Assembly: GCA_963711095.1 (NCBI GenBank)
Contig: CAVQCX010000016.1
Coordinates: 46,148-110,147, forward strand
Direction: 5' to 3'
From: CAVQCX01 sp963711095
Lineage (GTDB): Bacteria; Pseudomonadota; Gammaproteobacteria; Chromatiales; Chromatiaceae
DNA length: 64,000 nt
Below, in pieces: positions 43,330 through 51,469 of the stretch. The translations under genes and the position numbers were made by a program. Position 1 is the stretch's first letter; every line of letters begins with the position of its first letter. The notes beneath the pieces are model-generated. The model was given only the letters and a program-made list of their open reading frames with translations, did not search any database and had not been told where the DNA came from.

Positions 43330-45141
43330 ATGGTGACAGGACCGCAGCGACCGGCCCAGGGGCCAGTGGGCGCCGATCAGCGCCTGGAGATCAGGGATGT
43401 GCTCGGCGGTCTGGTCTCCGATGGCCTGATGGAGCGCGAGGAAGGGGAACGGCTGATGCGCGTGCATCAGCAGCGCACCGGGCCGGATCTCGAGATCCAC
43501 CCGCTGGTCTGGCTCTCCGGACAGCACCCGAAAGCTGCCGCCCCGTCCCACGAGGAGCTGGGCCTGGAGCAGCTGACCGAATGGCTCGCCGGGCGCTTCG
43601 GAGTCCCCTACCTGCGCATCGACCCGTTGAAGATCGACGTGGACGCGATCACCGGCCTGGTCTCGCATGCCTACGTCTCGCGGTTCAAGATCCTGCCGGT
43701 GTCGGTTGACCAGCGCCATGCCACCTTCGCCACGGCCGAGCCTCGGGTGCGCGAGTGGGAGCGCGAGCTGCGCCACGTGCTGCGACGCGAGATCCGCCGG
43801 GTGATCGCCAACCCGCTCGACATCGCCCGATTTCAGGACGAGTTCTACGGCCTGAGCCACTCGATCCGCCGGGTGACCCAGCGCGGGGCCGAGGCCCCCG
43901 GGGGCAGCATCGGCAATCTCGAGGCCCTGGTCGAGCTGGGCCGCGCCGGTAAGCTCGATGCCAACGACCAGGCGATCGTGCACATCGTCGACTGGCTGCT
44001 GCAGTATGCCTTCGACCAGCGTGCCAGCGACATCCACCTGGAGCCGCGCCGCGACCAGGGCAACATCCGGTTTCGCATCGACGGCATACTGCATACCGTC
44101 TACCAGATGCCCACGCCGATCCTCGGCGCGGTCACCGCCCGAGTGAAGGCGCTTGGGCGCATGGACATCATCGACAAGCGCCGCCCGCAGGATGGGCGCG
44201 TGAAGACCCGCACACCCGCCGGTCAGGAGGTGGAGCTTCGGCTCTCGACCCTGCCGACGGTGTTCGGCGAGAAGCTGGTGATGCGCATCTTCGATCCGGA
44301 CGTGGTGGTCCGGGGCCTGAGCGCGCTCGGCTTCGACGCCCGCGAGGCGGCGCTCTGGGAGGAGCTGACCGGCCGTCCTCACGGCGTCATCCTGGTGACC
44401 GGACCGACCGGCTCCGGCAAGACCACGACCCTTTACGCCACCCTCAAGCAGCTGGCCTGCCCTGAGATCAATATCTGTACCATCGAGGACCCGGTGGAGA
44501 TGGTCGAGCCCAGCTTCAACCAGGTGCAGGTCAAGCCCTCCATCGGGCTGGACTTCGCGGCCGGGGTCCGCACCCTGCTGCGCCAGGACCCCGACATCAT
44601 CATGGTGGGGGAGATCCGCGACCTGGAGACAGCGCACATGGCGATCCAGGCCGCGCTCACCGGCCATCTCGTGCTGTCCACCCTGCACACCAACGATTCG
44701 GCCGCGGCGCTCACCCGCCTGCTCGATATCGGCGTGCCCTCCTACCTGATCTCCGCGACCCTGCTGGGCGTGGTGGCGCAGCGGCTGGTGCGCACCCTGT
44801 GCCCGCACTGCAAGCGCCCCGTATCCACCGAGGAGGCGGTCTGGCGGGAGCTGGTCAATCCCTGGAAGCTGCCGGTGCCCGGGCAGGTGTACCTGGCGGA
44901 CGGCTGCCCGGAGTGTCGCATGACCGGATTTCTCGGGCGCCTGGGTGTCTACGAGATGCTGGCGCTCAGCTCAGGCGTTCGACGCCTCATCGGCGGTGAG
45001 TCCGGCGCCGCGGCGATCCGCGAGCTGGCCTATCGAGAGGGCACCCAGCCCCTGCGCATCAGCGCCGCTCGGAAAGTGGCCCAGGGACTGACCACGATCG
45101 AGGAAGCTCTCAGGGTGACGCCTTTGCCCGGCGACGCCTGA
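43330..45141 (+). CDS. GspE/PilB-family type II secretion or pilus assembly ATPase
   Basis: A 603-residue secretion ATPase. Order: an N-terminal MshEN-like region (about residues 60-170), the N2 domain HIVDWLLQYAFDQRASDIHLEP with the Arg finger in RFRIDGIL, Walker A VTGPTGSGKTTTLYATL, Asp box CTIEDPVE, Walker B QDPDIIMVGEIRDLETA, His box HLVLSTLHTNDS, and a zinc knuckle CPHC...CPEC near residues 495-535. The knuckle and length fit assembly ATPases (GspE/PilB), not PilT. No other secretion genes are adjacent, so its partner system is elsewhere. Confidence 0.9.
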   Translation: MVTGPQRPAQGPVGADQRLEIRDVLGGLVSDGLMEREEGERLMRVHQQRTGPDLEIHPLVWLSGQHPKAAAPSHEELGLEQLTEWLAGRFGVPYLRIDPLKIDVDAITGLVSHAYVSRFKILPVSVDQRHATFATAEPRVREWERELRHVLRREIRRVIANPLDIARFQDEFYGLSHSIRRVTQRGAEAPGGSIGNLEALVELGRAGKLDANDQAIVHIVDWLLQYAFDQRASDIHLEPRRDQGNIRFRIDGILHTVYQMPTPILGAVTARVKALGRMDIIDKRRPQDGRVKTRTPAGQEVELRLSTLPTVFGEKLVMRIFDPDVVVRGLSALGFDAREAALWEELTGRPHGVILVTGPTGSGKTTTLYATLKQLACPEINICTIEDPVEMVEPSFNQVQVKPSIGLDFAAGVRTLLRQDPDIIMVGEIRDLETAHMAIQAALTGHLVLSTLHTNDSAAALTRLLDIGVPSYLISATLLGVVAQRLVRTLCPHCKRPVSTEEAVWRELVNPWKLPVPGQVYLADGCPECRMTGFLGRLGVYEMLALSSGVRRLIGGESGAAAIRELAYREGTQPLRISAARKVAQGLTTIEEALRVTPLPGDA

Positions 45142-45224
45142 GAGCTAGCGCGCAGCATTCGCACCGCAACGGCCCGGCGTCCGCGATCGCGCCGTCCGCA
45201 AGGGGATGGCTCCGCTGCGGGCTC

Positions 45225-45985
45225 TTACGCCCCGACCGATGCCGGTGCCGGGGGTTTGGGGGCCGGCTGCTCCGTGTCGGTCTTGTTCTGCTCGGTCTGC
45301 GGGGCGTCGCCAGGGGGCAGGGGCCGGAACACCGGCGGCTGACCGTTGATCAGGAAGCCGTCTTGGGTCCGGCGGACGACCGCACGGGGCAGTCGTCGGA
45401 CGGAGCCTTCAAGCCGGGCCTGAAGCGGGTCTGCTGCTCGGCGGCGGGATCGGTCTGCCCTGCCGTGCTCGCAGGCGTCGATCCGGCGACGGCCGGATCC
45501 TCCCGCGTCCAGGGCCGGAAACGGGGCTCCTTCACAGCTGCGCCCGAGATTGCCGGGGGGCCGGCGGCCGCAGCCTCTGGGCCCTGCGTCGGCTTCGCCG
45601 GGGGGGCGGTTTCGGCACCGGACGCGGGGGCCGGTTCCTGGTCCCCGGCCGATGCTGCCTTGCCCTGTGGAGGGCCCGGCGGGTACCAGAGCTGGCCTGG
45701 ATAGCCGGGTGGGCTGGCGAAGGCCGGGCCCGGGCCAAAGCCGCCGAAACCCGGGCCAAAGCCGCCGAAGCCCGGCCCGTAGGGAGACCCTGGGCCGCCG
45801 AATGGGCCGCTCTGCCAGGGCGCCGGCGGGCCGAGCGGCAGGGGCACAACGGCCGCGTAAGGCGAGATCCCTGTGGGAGCGATCGCGTACGGGCCGGCGG
45901 GTGGCGGAGAGCCCGTCTGCGCCGTCGCGAATGGGGCTCCCAGCCCGGCGGAGCAGGCCAGGACCCAGAGGTGCAGTTTGCTCAT
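45225..45985 (-). CDS. Gly/Pro-rich exported protein (probable one-base frameshift)
   Basis: Starts at ATG 45985 behind a strong GGAGGAGA site, with the signal peptide HLWVLACSAGLGAPFATA. The mature part has near-repeats of YGPGFGGFGPGFGGFGPGPAF, then Pro/Ala-rich linkers and short FRP motifs (EPRFRPWTRED, TRFRPGL). The first frame ends at 45350. A neighbouring frame continues from about 45405 as SVRRLPRAVVRRTQDGFLINGQPPVFRPLPPGD and ends at 45225 with a third FRP motif, so one lost base near 45405 is likely. The composition recalls secreted structural proteins; a sulfur-globule-type protein was considered but not supported. Function unknown. Confidence 0.6.
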
Positions 45986-46327
45986 TGTCTTCTCCTCCCC
46001 CCTCGAAAGACCTTCCGTGGCTCGCCGGATCCCTGGACACGGCCGGCCGCTGCGTCGACGAAGGATTAATATACTAGCAGCCCATCAGCACTGGATCGTG
46101 CTGCCGCGGAAAAACGCCTGTCGGCCGATCTTGCCGGCCCGCCCGGCCCAATGGCTGCAACTGTCTTCACCATGTCGCTGCCGGCACTCACCAACGGCGT
46201 CATCCTGCGCCGATATCAAAGGTCTTTGGCGGATTGCGCCCTGCCCGACGGGGGCGGCGGTAACCGCCCGCTGGCCAAATACCGGCCCCATGTCCAGCTG
46301 CTGGGCGCCCGGTGCCCCGCACCGTTG
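45986..46327. other. 342-base gap without a recognised gene
   Basis: It lies between the Gly/Pro-rich gene and the cpdA 3' end, both on the minus strand. Apart from the ribosome site and the -10-like sequence listed next, nothing was recognised. A 61-codon plus-strand frame at 46151 has no family features. Confidence 0.5.
46071..46079 (-). promoter_or_regulatory. Extended -10-like element upstream of the Gly/Pro-rich gene
   Basis: TGCTAGTAT on the minus strand, in an unusually A+T-rich spot (TATATTAAT follows), 86 bases upstream of the ATG at 45985. No clear -35 was seen. Confidence 0.4.
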
Positions 46328-47188
46328 TTAGTCTGAAATCCCTGCGGCTGGCGACCGGGCGCCGGCGGGCAGCGACGGCAGCCGGTCCACCCCGGTGTCG
46401 ATGCGCCCGTCGGGATGCAGGATGAGCCACCGATAACCGGGCAGCGACTGGTCCACCTCGAGATCGTCCAGGCCGGGTGTGAACTGGATGCAGGTCGCCG
46501 GGGCGCCGAGCAGGCGCACCCCGTTGCGCTGGGCACGGTACGCCTGGTGGATATGGCCCCAGATCAGGCCGCGCACCTGGGGATGGCGGTCGATGACCGC
46601 GAACAGTTCCGGGGCGTTGTCCAACGCCATGCGGTCCATCCAGGCGCTGCCTATAGGGATTGGCTGATGGTGGAGACAGACCAGAGCGTGCTTGTCGGCG
46701 TGGGCCGAGAGCCGTTGGTCGAGCAGGCTGAGCTGCGCGGCACTGAGGTGGCCGCCCGCCTCGCCCGGGAACGTCGAATCCAGCAGCACGAAGACCCAGT
46801 CGCCATGCACCGCGCTCGCGGCCATGGTCACCAGGCCTTCGTCCATTACCTGTGCCATGACGGCAGGGCTGTCGTGGTTTCCGGGAAGGCAGTAGACGGG
46901 CCGTTGCAGGGCGCCGAGATGCCGGCGCAGACGCAGATATCCCTGAGGTGTGGCATCGTGTACCAGATCGCCGGTGGCCAGCACCAGGTCGACATCCGAG
47001 GCCTGCTGGGCGATCCGATCGAGAACTGCGGTGAAGGTGTCGAAGGTGTTGAGCCCGACCAGACAGCGATCGGTCTGAGCATAGAGGTGGGTGTCGGTGA
47101 CCTGGATGACACGCAGCGCACCATCGGGCGGAAGCCTCGACGGGGGGTTGTGTCGGGTGGTCCTCGGGCTGGATCGATCGCTTACCAT
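46328..47188 (-). CDS. cpdA: 3',5'-cyclic-AMP phosphodiesterase (CpdA/Icc type)
   Basis: Calcineurin-like metallophosphoesterase that degrades cAMP. The 286-residue protein has all five metal motifs: QVTDTHLYA, ATGDLVHDATPQGY, LPGNHDSPAVM, CLHHQPIPIGSAWMD and WGHIHQAYR. The HHQPxPxGSxWMD segment is specific to CpdA. It would set cAMP levels and so the CRP response. It is a single gene facing away from the rubrerythrin cluster. Confidence 0.93.
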   Translation of the reverse strand: MVSDRSSPRTTRHNPPSRLPPDGALRVIQVTDTHLYAQTDRCLVGLNTFDTFTAVLDRIAQQASDVDLVLATGDLVHDATPQGYLRLRRHLGALQRPVYCLPGNHDSPAVMAQVMDEGLVTMAASAVHGDWVFVLLDSTFPGEAGGHLSAAQLSLLDQRLSAHADKHALVCLHHQPIPIGSAWMDRMALDNAPELFAVIDRHPQVRGLIWGHIHQAYRAQRNGVRLLGAPATCIQFTPGLDDLEVDQSLPGYRWLILHPDGRIDTGVDRLPSLPAGARSPAAGISD

Positions 47189-47423
47189 GGAATCCGGGGC
47201 CGGGAGCCTGTCGAGCTTGGGGCTGTCCTGCTGCGCTAAAGCGGATATCGGCGGGATCTCGCTCGGCGGGTGCTCGCCAGCCGAGGGTCGCGTCGCACTT
47301 GCGCCTCAACGGCCGCTTCGCACCGGTCGATTCTAGACCAAGATCACCGCTGCGGGCACAAGGTGGGCGCCTGCGACTGGCTGCCGGCCGGGCCTGCAGC
47401 GATGGCGTTGGTTGGGCTTTACG

Positions 47424-47460
47424 ATAGGTATAGTCGATCGTAATCATTGGAACAAACAAT
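47424..47460 (+). promoter_or_regulatory. OxyR-like operator upstream of rubrerythrin
   Basis: Four tetramers at the exact OxyR spacing: ATAG (47424), seven bases, CGAT (47435), seven bases, ATTG (47446), seven bases, CAAT (47457). This matches 13 of 16 core bases of the ATAG-N7-CTAT-N7-ATAG-N7-CTAT consensus. The site ends one base before the -35 element, the position expected for an OxyR-activated promoter, 96 bases upstream of the rubrerythrin ATG. Confidence 0.55.
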
Positions 47461-47489
47461 TTCACCCATCGGTCACGGTCGCCTAGTAT
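47461..47489 (+). promoter_or_regulatory. Probable promoter of the rubrerythrin cluster
   Basis: TTCACC (47461-47466) and TAGTAT (47484-47489) with 17 bases between; four of six matches at each box. A weak core promoter directly abutting the OxyR-like site fits activator dependence. Confidence 0.45.
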
Positions 47490-47555
47490 GCTTACCACTG
47501 AGGTATATGATTGACCTTAGGTGACCGACACAACCCCGCGATAAGGAGGCAGCTT

Positions 47556-47975
47556 ATGTCGCTCAAAGGCAGCAAGACCGAGACCAGTCTGAAAGACGCG
47601 TTCGCTGGCGAATCCCAGGCCAACCGCCGTTACCTGTACTTCGCTTCAAAGGCCGACGTGGAAGGCTACAACGACGTGGCCGCCGTGTTCCGCTCCACTG
47701 CAGAAGGCGAGACCGGCCACGCCCACGGCCACTTGGAGTACCTGGAGGAGTGCGGTGATCCGGCCACGGGCCTGCCGTTCGGCGCCACCGACGCGAACCT
47801 GAAGACCGCCATCGCCGGTGAGACCCACGAGTACACCGACATGTACCCGGGCATGGCCAAGGTCGCCCGCACCGAGGGCTTCGAGGAGATCGCCGATTGG
47901 TTCGAGACCCTGGCCAAGGCGGAGCGCTCCCACGCCAACCGCTTCCAGAAGGCCCTGGATACCCTGGGTCAGTGA
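47556..47975 (+). CDS. Rubrerythrin-family diiron protein without rubredoxin domain
   Basis: Diiron protein of the ferritin-like fold that reduces hydrogen peroxide. From ATG 47556 (AAGGAGG site) it has 139 residues and a four-helix bundle: DAFAGESQANRRYLYFASKAD, STAEGETGHAHGHLEYL, AIAGETHEYTDMYPGMAKVA and ETLAKAERSHANRFQKAL, giving two ExxH-type helix pairs. The C-terminal rubredoxin FeCys4 domain is absent, so an external electron donor is needed; the adjacent Fe-S protein is a candidate. First gene of the rubrerythrin / HdrD-like / ferritin / DUF3501 cluster. Confidence 0.94.
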   Translation: MSLKGSKTETSLKDAFAGESQANRRYLYFASKADVEGYNDVAAVFRSTAEGETGHAHGHLEYLEECGDPATGLPFGATDANLKTAIAGETHEYTDMYPGMAKVARTEGFEEIADWFETLAKAERSHANRFQKALDTLGQ

Positions 47976-48046
47976 CAGGCCTCGGGAGGGGCTCGCGTCC
48001 CTCCCGATTCCCGCAAGACGAAGGCTGTAGCTTCAGGAGCACTGCG

Positions 48047-49381
48047 ATGGCAGGCGGCGCAACCCGGGAGGGTAATCTCGAAGCCCCGACCCGGCACCCG
48101 TTGGATTGGAAGAGTCCGGATTTCTACGACGAGGAAAAGCTCTTCGCCGAGCTGGAGCGCGTCTACGAGATCTGCCACGGATGCAGGCGCTGCATCAGTC
48201 TGTGCCACGCCTTTCCCACGCTGTTCGATCTTGTGGACGAATCCTCCACCATGGAGGTCGATGGTGTCGCCAAGGCCGACTACTGGAAGGTCGTGGACCA
48301 CTGCTACCTCTGCGACCTCTGTTACATGACCAAGTGCCCCTACGTGCCGCCCCACGAGTGGAACCTGGACTTCCCGCACCTGATGCTCCGGGCCAAGGCG
48401 GTGAAGCTCGAGCAGCAGGGTGCCTCCCTCAGCCACAGGATACTGACCAGCACCGATGCGGTGGGCCGGCTCGCCGGCATCCCGATCCTGGCGGGGGTGG
48501 TCAATACACTGAACAGAAACGCGGGCTTTCGCAGCGTCCTGGAAAAGACCCTCGGGGTCGACCGCGACGCCGTCGTGCCCGAGTATCACAGCAAGACGCT
48601 GCGGCAGCGCGTCGCGCCGCAACCAGGCGACGGGGCCGAGGCCGCCGGGCCCACCCGCGGCCGCGTGGCGCTGTTCGCCACCTGTTACGGAAACCGCAAC
48701 GACCCCCGGAGCGGTGAAGACCTGGTGGCGGTGCTCCGGCACAACGGCATTCCCGTGACCATCGCACCCAAGGAGCAGTGCTGCGGCATGCCCAAGCTCG
48801 AGCTGGGCGACCTGGAGGCGGTCGAGGCTGCCAAGCAGGCCAACATCCCGGTGTTGGCGCAGCTGGTGGACGAGGGCTGGGATATCATGGCGCCCATCCC
48901 CTCCTGCGTGCTGATGTTCAAGCAGGAGCTGCCGCTGATGTTCCCGGACGACCCGGACGTCGCCAAGGTGCGCGATGCCATCTACGATCCGTTCGAATAC
49001 CTGATGCTGCGCCACAAGCACGGCAAGCTGAGCACCGATTTCAAGCAGCCCCTGGGCAAGGTCGCCTACCACGCCGCCTGCCACCAGCGGGTGCAGAACA
49101 TCGGTGCCAAGACCCGCGAGGCCCTGTCGCTGGTGCCCGGTACCCAGGTCGAGGCGATCGAGCGTTGCTCCGGCCACGACGGCACCTACGGGGTGCGCAA
49201 GGAGACCTTCGGGATCTCCATGAAGCTGGTCAAGCCGGTGGTCGCCCGGGTCCAAAAGGCCGAGGCCGACCATCTCACCAGTGACTGTGTCATGGCCGGC
49301 CGCCACATCGCCAACGCCCTGGGCGACGGCCGCGAAGCGGTGCATCCCATCTCGCTGCTGCGCAAGGCCTACGGCATCTGA
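48047..49381 (+). CDS. HdrD/GlpC-like iron-sulfur protein with CCG domains
   Basis: A 444-residue soluble Fe-S protein. Two 4Fe-4S motifs lie at Cys43, 46, 49, 53 and Cys86, 89, 92, 97. Two cysteine-rich CCG-type regions follow: FATCYGNRNDPRSG with EQCCGMPKLELGD, and HAACHQRVQNIGAK with RCSGHDGTYGV. This layout matches heterodisulfide reductase subunit D and GlpC-like electron carriers. In many proteobacteria such a gene lies between rubrerythrin and DUF3501 genes, as here. A role in passing electrons to rubrerythrin is inferred from context. ATG 48047 has an AGGAG site. Confidence 0.88.
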   Translation: MAGGATREGNLEAPTRHPLDWKSPDFYDEEKLFAELERVYEICHGCRRCISLCHAFPTLFDLVDESSTMEVDGVAKADYWKVVDHCYLCDLCYMTKCPYVPPHEWNLDFPHLMLRAKAVKLEQQGASLSHRILTSTDAVGRLAGIPILAGVVNTLNRNAGFRSVLEKTLGVDRDAVVPEYHSKTLRQRVAPQPGDGAEAAGPTRGRVALFATCYGNRNDPRSGEDLVAVLRHNGIPVTIAPKEQCCGMPKLELGDLEAVEAAKQANIPVLAQLVDEGWDIMAPIPSCVLMFKQELPLMFPDDPDVAKVRDAIYDPFEYLMLRHKHGKLSTDFKQPLGKVAYHAACHQRVQNIGAKTREALSLVPGTQVEAIERCSGHDGTYGVRKETFGISMKLVKPVVARVQKAEADHLTSDCVMAGRHIANALGDGREAVHPISLLRKAYGI

Positions 49382-49416
49382 GCGACGGCCAAGCGCAGCG
49401 CCCGAGGGCGCCGCGG

Positions 49417-49591
49417 TTATTCCTTCTCCCTCAGGGAGACACATCGGCAGGAAAGCCGATGTGCACGGCTGAAAGCCGCCCGAGGGTGGCGCACAGGAGG
49501 TGCGCCATGAACGTGAGGAGAGGGAGTGCACGGCTGAAGCCGCCCGAGGGTGGCGCACAGGAGGTGCGCATGAATGCGAGGATGAGGGGAT
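49417..49591. repeat. Multi-hairpin element, copy 1 plus a truncated copy
   Basis: Copy 1 (49417-49518) holds stems CTCCCT/AGGGAG, CACATCGGC/GCCGATGTG, CGGCT/AGCCG and TGGCGCAC/GTGCGCCA. The loop of the last is AGGAG, and its end forms an ATG. A truncated copy (about 49526-49591) has only the last two hairpins. It lies between the HdrD-like and ferritin genes. Confidence 0.82.
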
Positions 49592-49599
49592 CGTATGTG

Positions 49600-49784
49600 G
49601 TTATCCCTTCTCCCTCAGGGAGACACATCGGCAGGAAAGCCGATGTGCACGGCTGAAAGCCGCCCGGAGGGTGGCGCACAGGAGGTGCGCCATGAACGTG
49701 AGGATGAGGGGATAGAAAAGGCTCAACGGGTTAGGCTCGTTGATCCCCCGCACCCCGCCCCTCTCCCGGTGGGAGATGGGATGT
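49600..49784. repeat. Multi-hairpin element, copy 2 (most complete)
   Basis: Has the same four hairpins as copy 1, then TCAACG/CGTTGA flanked by GGGGAT/ATCCCC, and a final CCCTCTCCC/GGGAGATGGG stem. The built-in AGGAGG-ATG opens a seven-codon frame (MNVRMRG, stop TAG). It ends about 90 bases before the encapsulin-type ferritin gene. Confidence 0.82.
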
Positions 49785-49875
49785 TTGGACAGGCCCTTGA
49801 ATCAGCCTCGCGGCGTAGCGGAAGCTGCTAGGCTGAGCAGAATCGACCACTTTGCAAGAGAATGAGGAGAGTGCC

Positions 49876-50163
49876 ATGGCCCACGAGGGTTACCACGAGC
49901 CGGTCGCGGAGCTTAGCGCGGAGACGCGCGACATGCACCGGGCCATAGTCTCGCTGATGGAAGAGCTCGAAGCGGTGGACTGGTACAACCAGCGCGTGGA
50001 CGCGTGCGCCGATCCCGAGCTGCGCGCCATCCTCGCCCACAACCGTGACGAGGAGAAAGAGCACGCGTCCATGGTCCTGGAGTGGATCCGCCGACGAGAT
50101 CCGCGCTTCGACAAGGAGCTGCGCGACTACCTGTTCACCGACAAGCAGATCGCCCACGAGTAG
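49876..50163 (+). CDS. Encapsulin-type ferritin-like protein (EncFtn family), no cargo tail
   Basis: A 95-residue two-helix ferritin-like protein that would form ferroxidase sites at dimer interfaces. The core VSLMEELEAVDWYNQRVDAC and ILAHNRDEEKEHASMVLEWIRR is near-identical to encapsulated ferritins; the R. rubrum metal ligands Glu32, Glu62 and His65 correspond to Glu30, Glu60 and His63. It ends right after YLFTDKQIAHE, without the C-terminal extension that targets such ferritins into the encapsulin shell, and no shell gene is in the window. Start at ATG 49876 with GAGGAGAG. It is 3 bases upstream of the DUF3501 gene. Confidence 0.9.
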   Translation: MAHEGYHEPVAELSAETRDMHRAIVSLMEELEAVDWYNQRVDACADPELRAILAHNRDEEKEHASMVLEWIRRRDPRFDKELRDYLFTDKQIAHE

Positions 50164-50166
50164 ACG

Positions 50167-50763
50167 ATGATTGCCGCCATGGAAAAGCTGACCCGCCAAG
50201 ACCTGCTGTCCCTGGAGCGCTACGCCGCGGAGCGCGCCGAATTCCGCGCCCGGGTGATGGCCCACAAGAAGCACCGCAAGCTGGCCATCGGACCCAATGC
50301 GACGCTCTATTTCGAAGACCGCCTGACCATGCAGTACCAGATCCAGGAGATGCTGCGGGCGGAGCGCATCTTCGAGGCCGCGGGCATCCAGGACGAGCTC
50401 GACGCCTATAATCCCCTGGTCCCGGACGGCTGCAACTGGAAGGCCACCTTCATGCTGGAGATCCCCGATGCGGAAGAGCGCAAGCGTCGGCTGGCCGAGC
50501 TGATCGGCATCGAAGACCGCGTCTGGGTGCAGGTGGCGGACTTCGACCGCGTCTATGCGATCGCCGACGAGGACATGGAGCGGGCGACTGCTGACAAGAC
50601 CTCCTCGGTGCACTTCCTGCGCTTCGAGCTGAGCCCCGACATGGCCACCGCGGTCAAAGCAGGAGCGGCGCTCAGCGCCGGCATCGACCACGCCAGCTAT
50701 AGCTTCGCCCTGGACGCGCTGCCGGGCGATATTCGCGACTCCCTCGCGCAGGACCTCGCCTGA
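50167..50763 (+). CDS. DUF3501 family protein
   Basis: A 198-residue cytoplasmic protein. The family core runs RPxF-like ERAEFRARVMAHKKHRKLAIGPNATLYFEDRLTMQYQIQEMLRAERIFE, YNPLVPDGCNWKATFMLE, GIEDRVWVQV and TSSVHFLRFEL. Function unknown; the family is consistently linked with rubrerythrin and HdrD-like genes. ATG 50167 and ATG 50179 are both possible; neither has a strong ribosome site, but coupling to the ferritin stop favours 50167. The last 36 bases, encoding DIRDSLAQDLA and the stop, form the start of the tandem repeat that follows. Confidence 0.9.
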   Translation: MIAAMEKLTRQDLLSLERYAAERAEFRARVMAHKKHRKLAIGPNATLYFEDRLTMQYQIQEMLRAERIFEAAGIQDELDAYNPLVPDGCNWKATFMLEIPDAEERKRRLAELIGIEDRVWVQVADFDRVYAIADEDMERATADKTSSVHFLRFELSPDMATAVKAGAALSAGIDHASYSFALDALPGDIRDSLAQDLA

Positions 50764-51400
50764 CCGGCCTCTCGGCCGCCGCCACACTTGTGGGAGCGCC
50801 GCCCCCGGCGCGATAGGGAGTGGGCATCCCTGCCGCAGCGATATTCGCGACTCCCTCGCGCAGGACCTGGCCTGACCCGCCCCTCGGCCGCCGCCACACT
50901 TGTGGGAGCGCCGCCCCCGGCGCGATAGGGAGTGGGCATCCCTGCCGCAGCGATATTCACGACTCCCTCGCGCAGGACCTGGCCTGACCCGCCCCTCGGC
51001 CGCCGCCACACTTGTGGGAGCGCCGCCCCCGGCGCGATAGGGAGTGGGCATCCCTGCCGCAGTCGATATTCGCGACTCCCTCGCGCAGGACCTGGCCTGA
51101 CCCGCCCCTCGGCCGCCGCCACACTTGTGGGAGCGCCGCCCCCGGCGCGATAGGGAGTGGGCATCCCTGCCGCAGCGATATTCGCGACTCCCTCGCGCAG
51201 GACCTGGCCTGACCGGCCTCTCGGCCGCCGCCACACTTGTGGGAGCGCCGCCCCCGGCGCGATAGGGAGTGGGCATCCCTGCCGCAGCGATATTCGCGAC
51301 TCCCTCGCGCAGGACCTGGCCTGACCCGCCCCTCGGCCGCCGCCATACTTGTGGGAGCGCCGCCCCCGGCGCGATAGGGAGTGGGCATCCCTGCCGCGAT
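50728..51400. repeat. Six-copy tandem repeat of about 112 bases, seeded by the DUF3501 gene end
   Basis: Copies start at 50728, 50840, 50952, 51065, 51177 and 51289 (periods 112, 112, 113, 112, 112), and a broken end follows at about 51398. Each contains the 36-base end of the DUF3501 gene with its TGA, a linker, and one GTGGGAGCGCCGCC palindrome ending GGCGCGAT. Two linker versions are seen: copies 1 and 5 share one, copies 2, 3, 4 and 6 the other. Confidence 0.93.
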
Positions 51401-51469
51401 GTCGCAGGCTTCGATGACCCCCAGCCCGCCTACCCGGCCTCGCAGCTCGGCTTGACCCCCACCGCCCGA

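Noticed and set aside
45225..45985. Sulfur globule protein
   Set aside because: Gly-rich repeats and a signal peptide are suggestive, but the Pro/Ala-rich, FRP-containing body does not resemble the Gly/Tyr-rich or Gly/Asn-rich sulfur globule proteins I know.
46151..46336. 61-codon plus-strand frame in the gap before cpdA
   Set aside because: No ribosome site, no family resemblance, and it overlaps the end of cpdA on the other strand.
49828..51276. Long minus-strand frame with repeated RAGGGAPTSVAAAE text
   Set aside because: Produced by the six-copy REP array and by the antisense of the ferritin and DUF3501 genes; no independent coding evidence.
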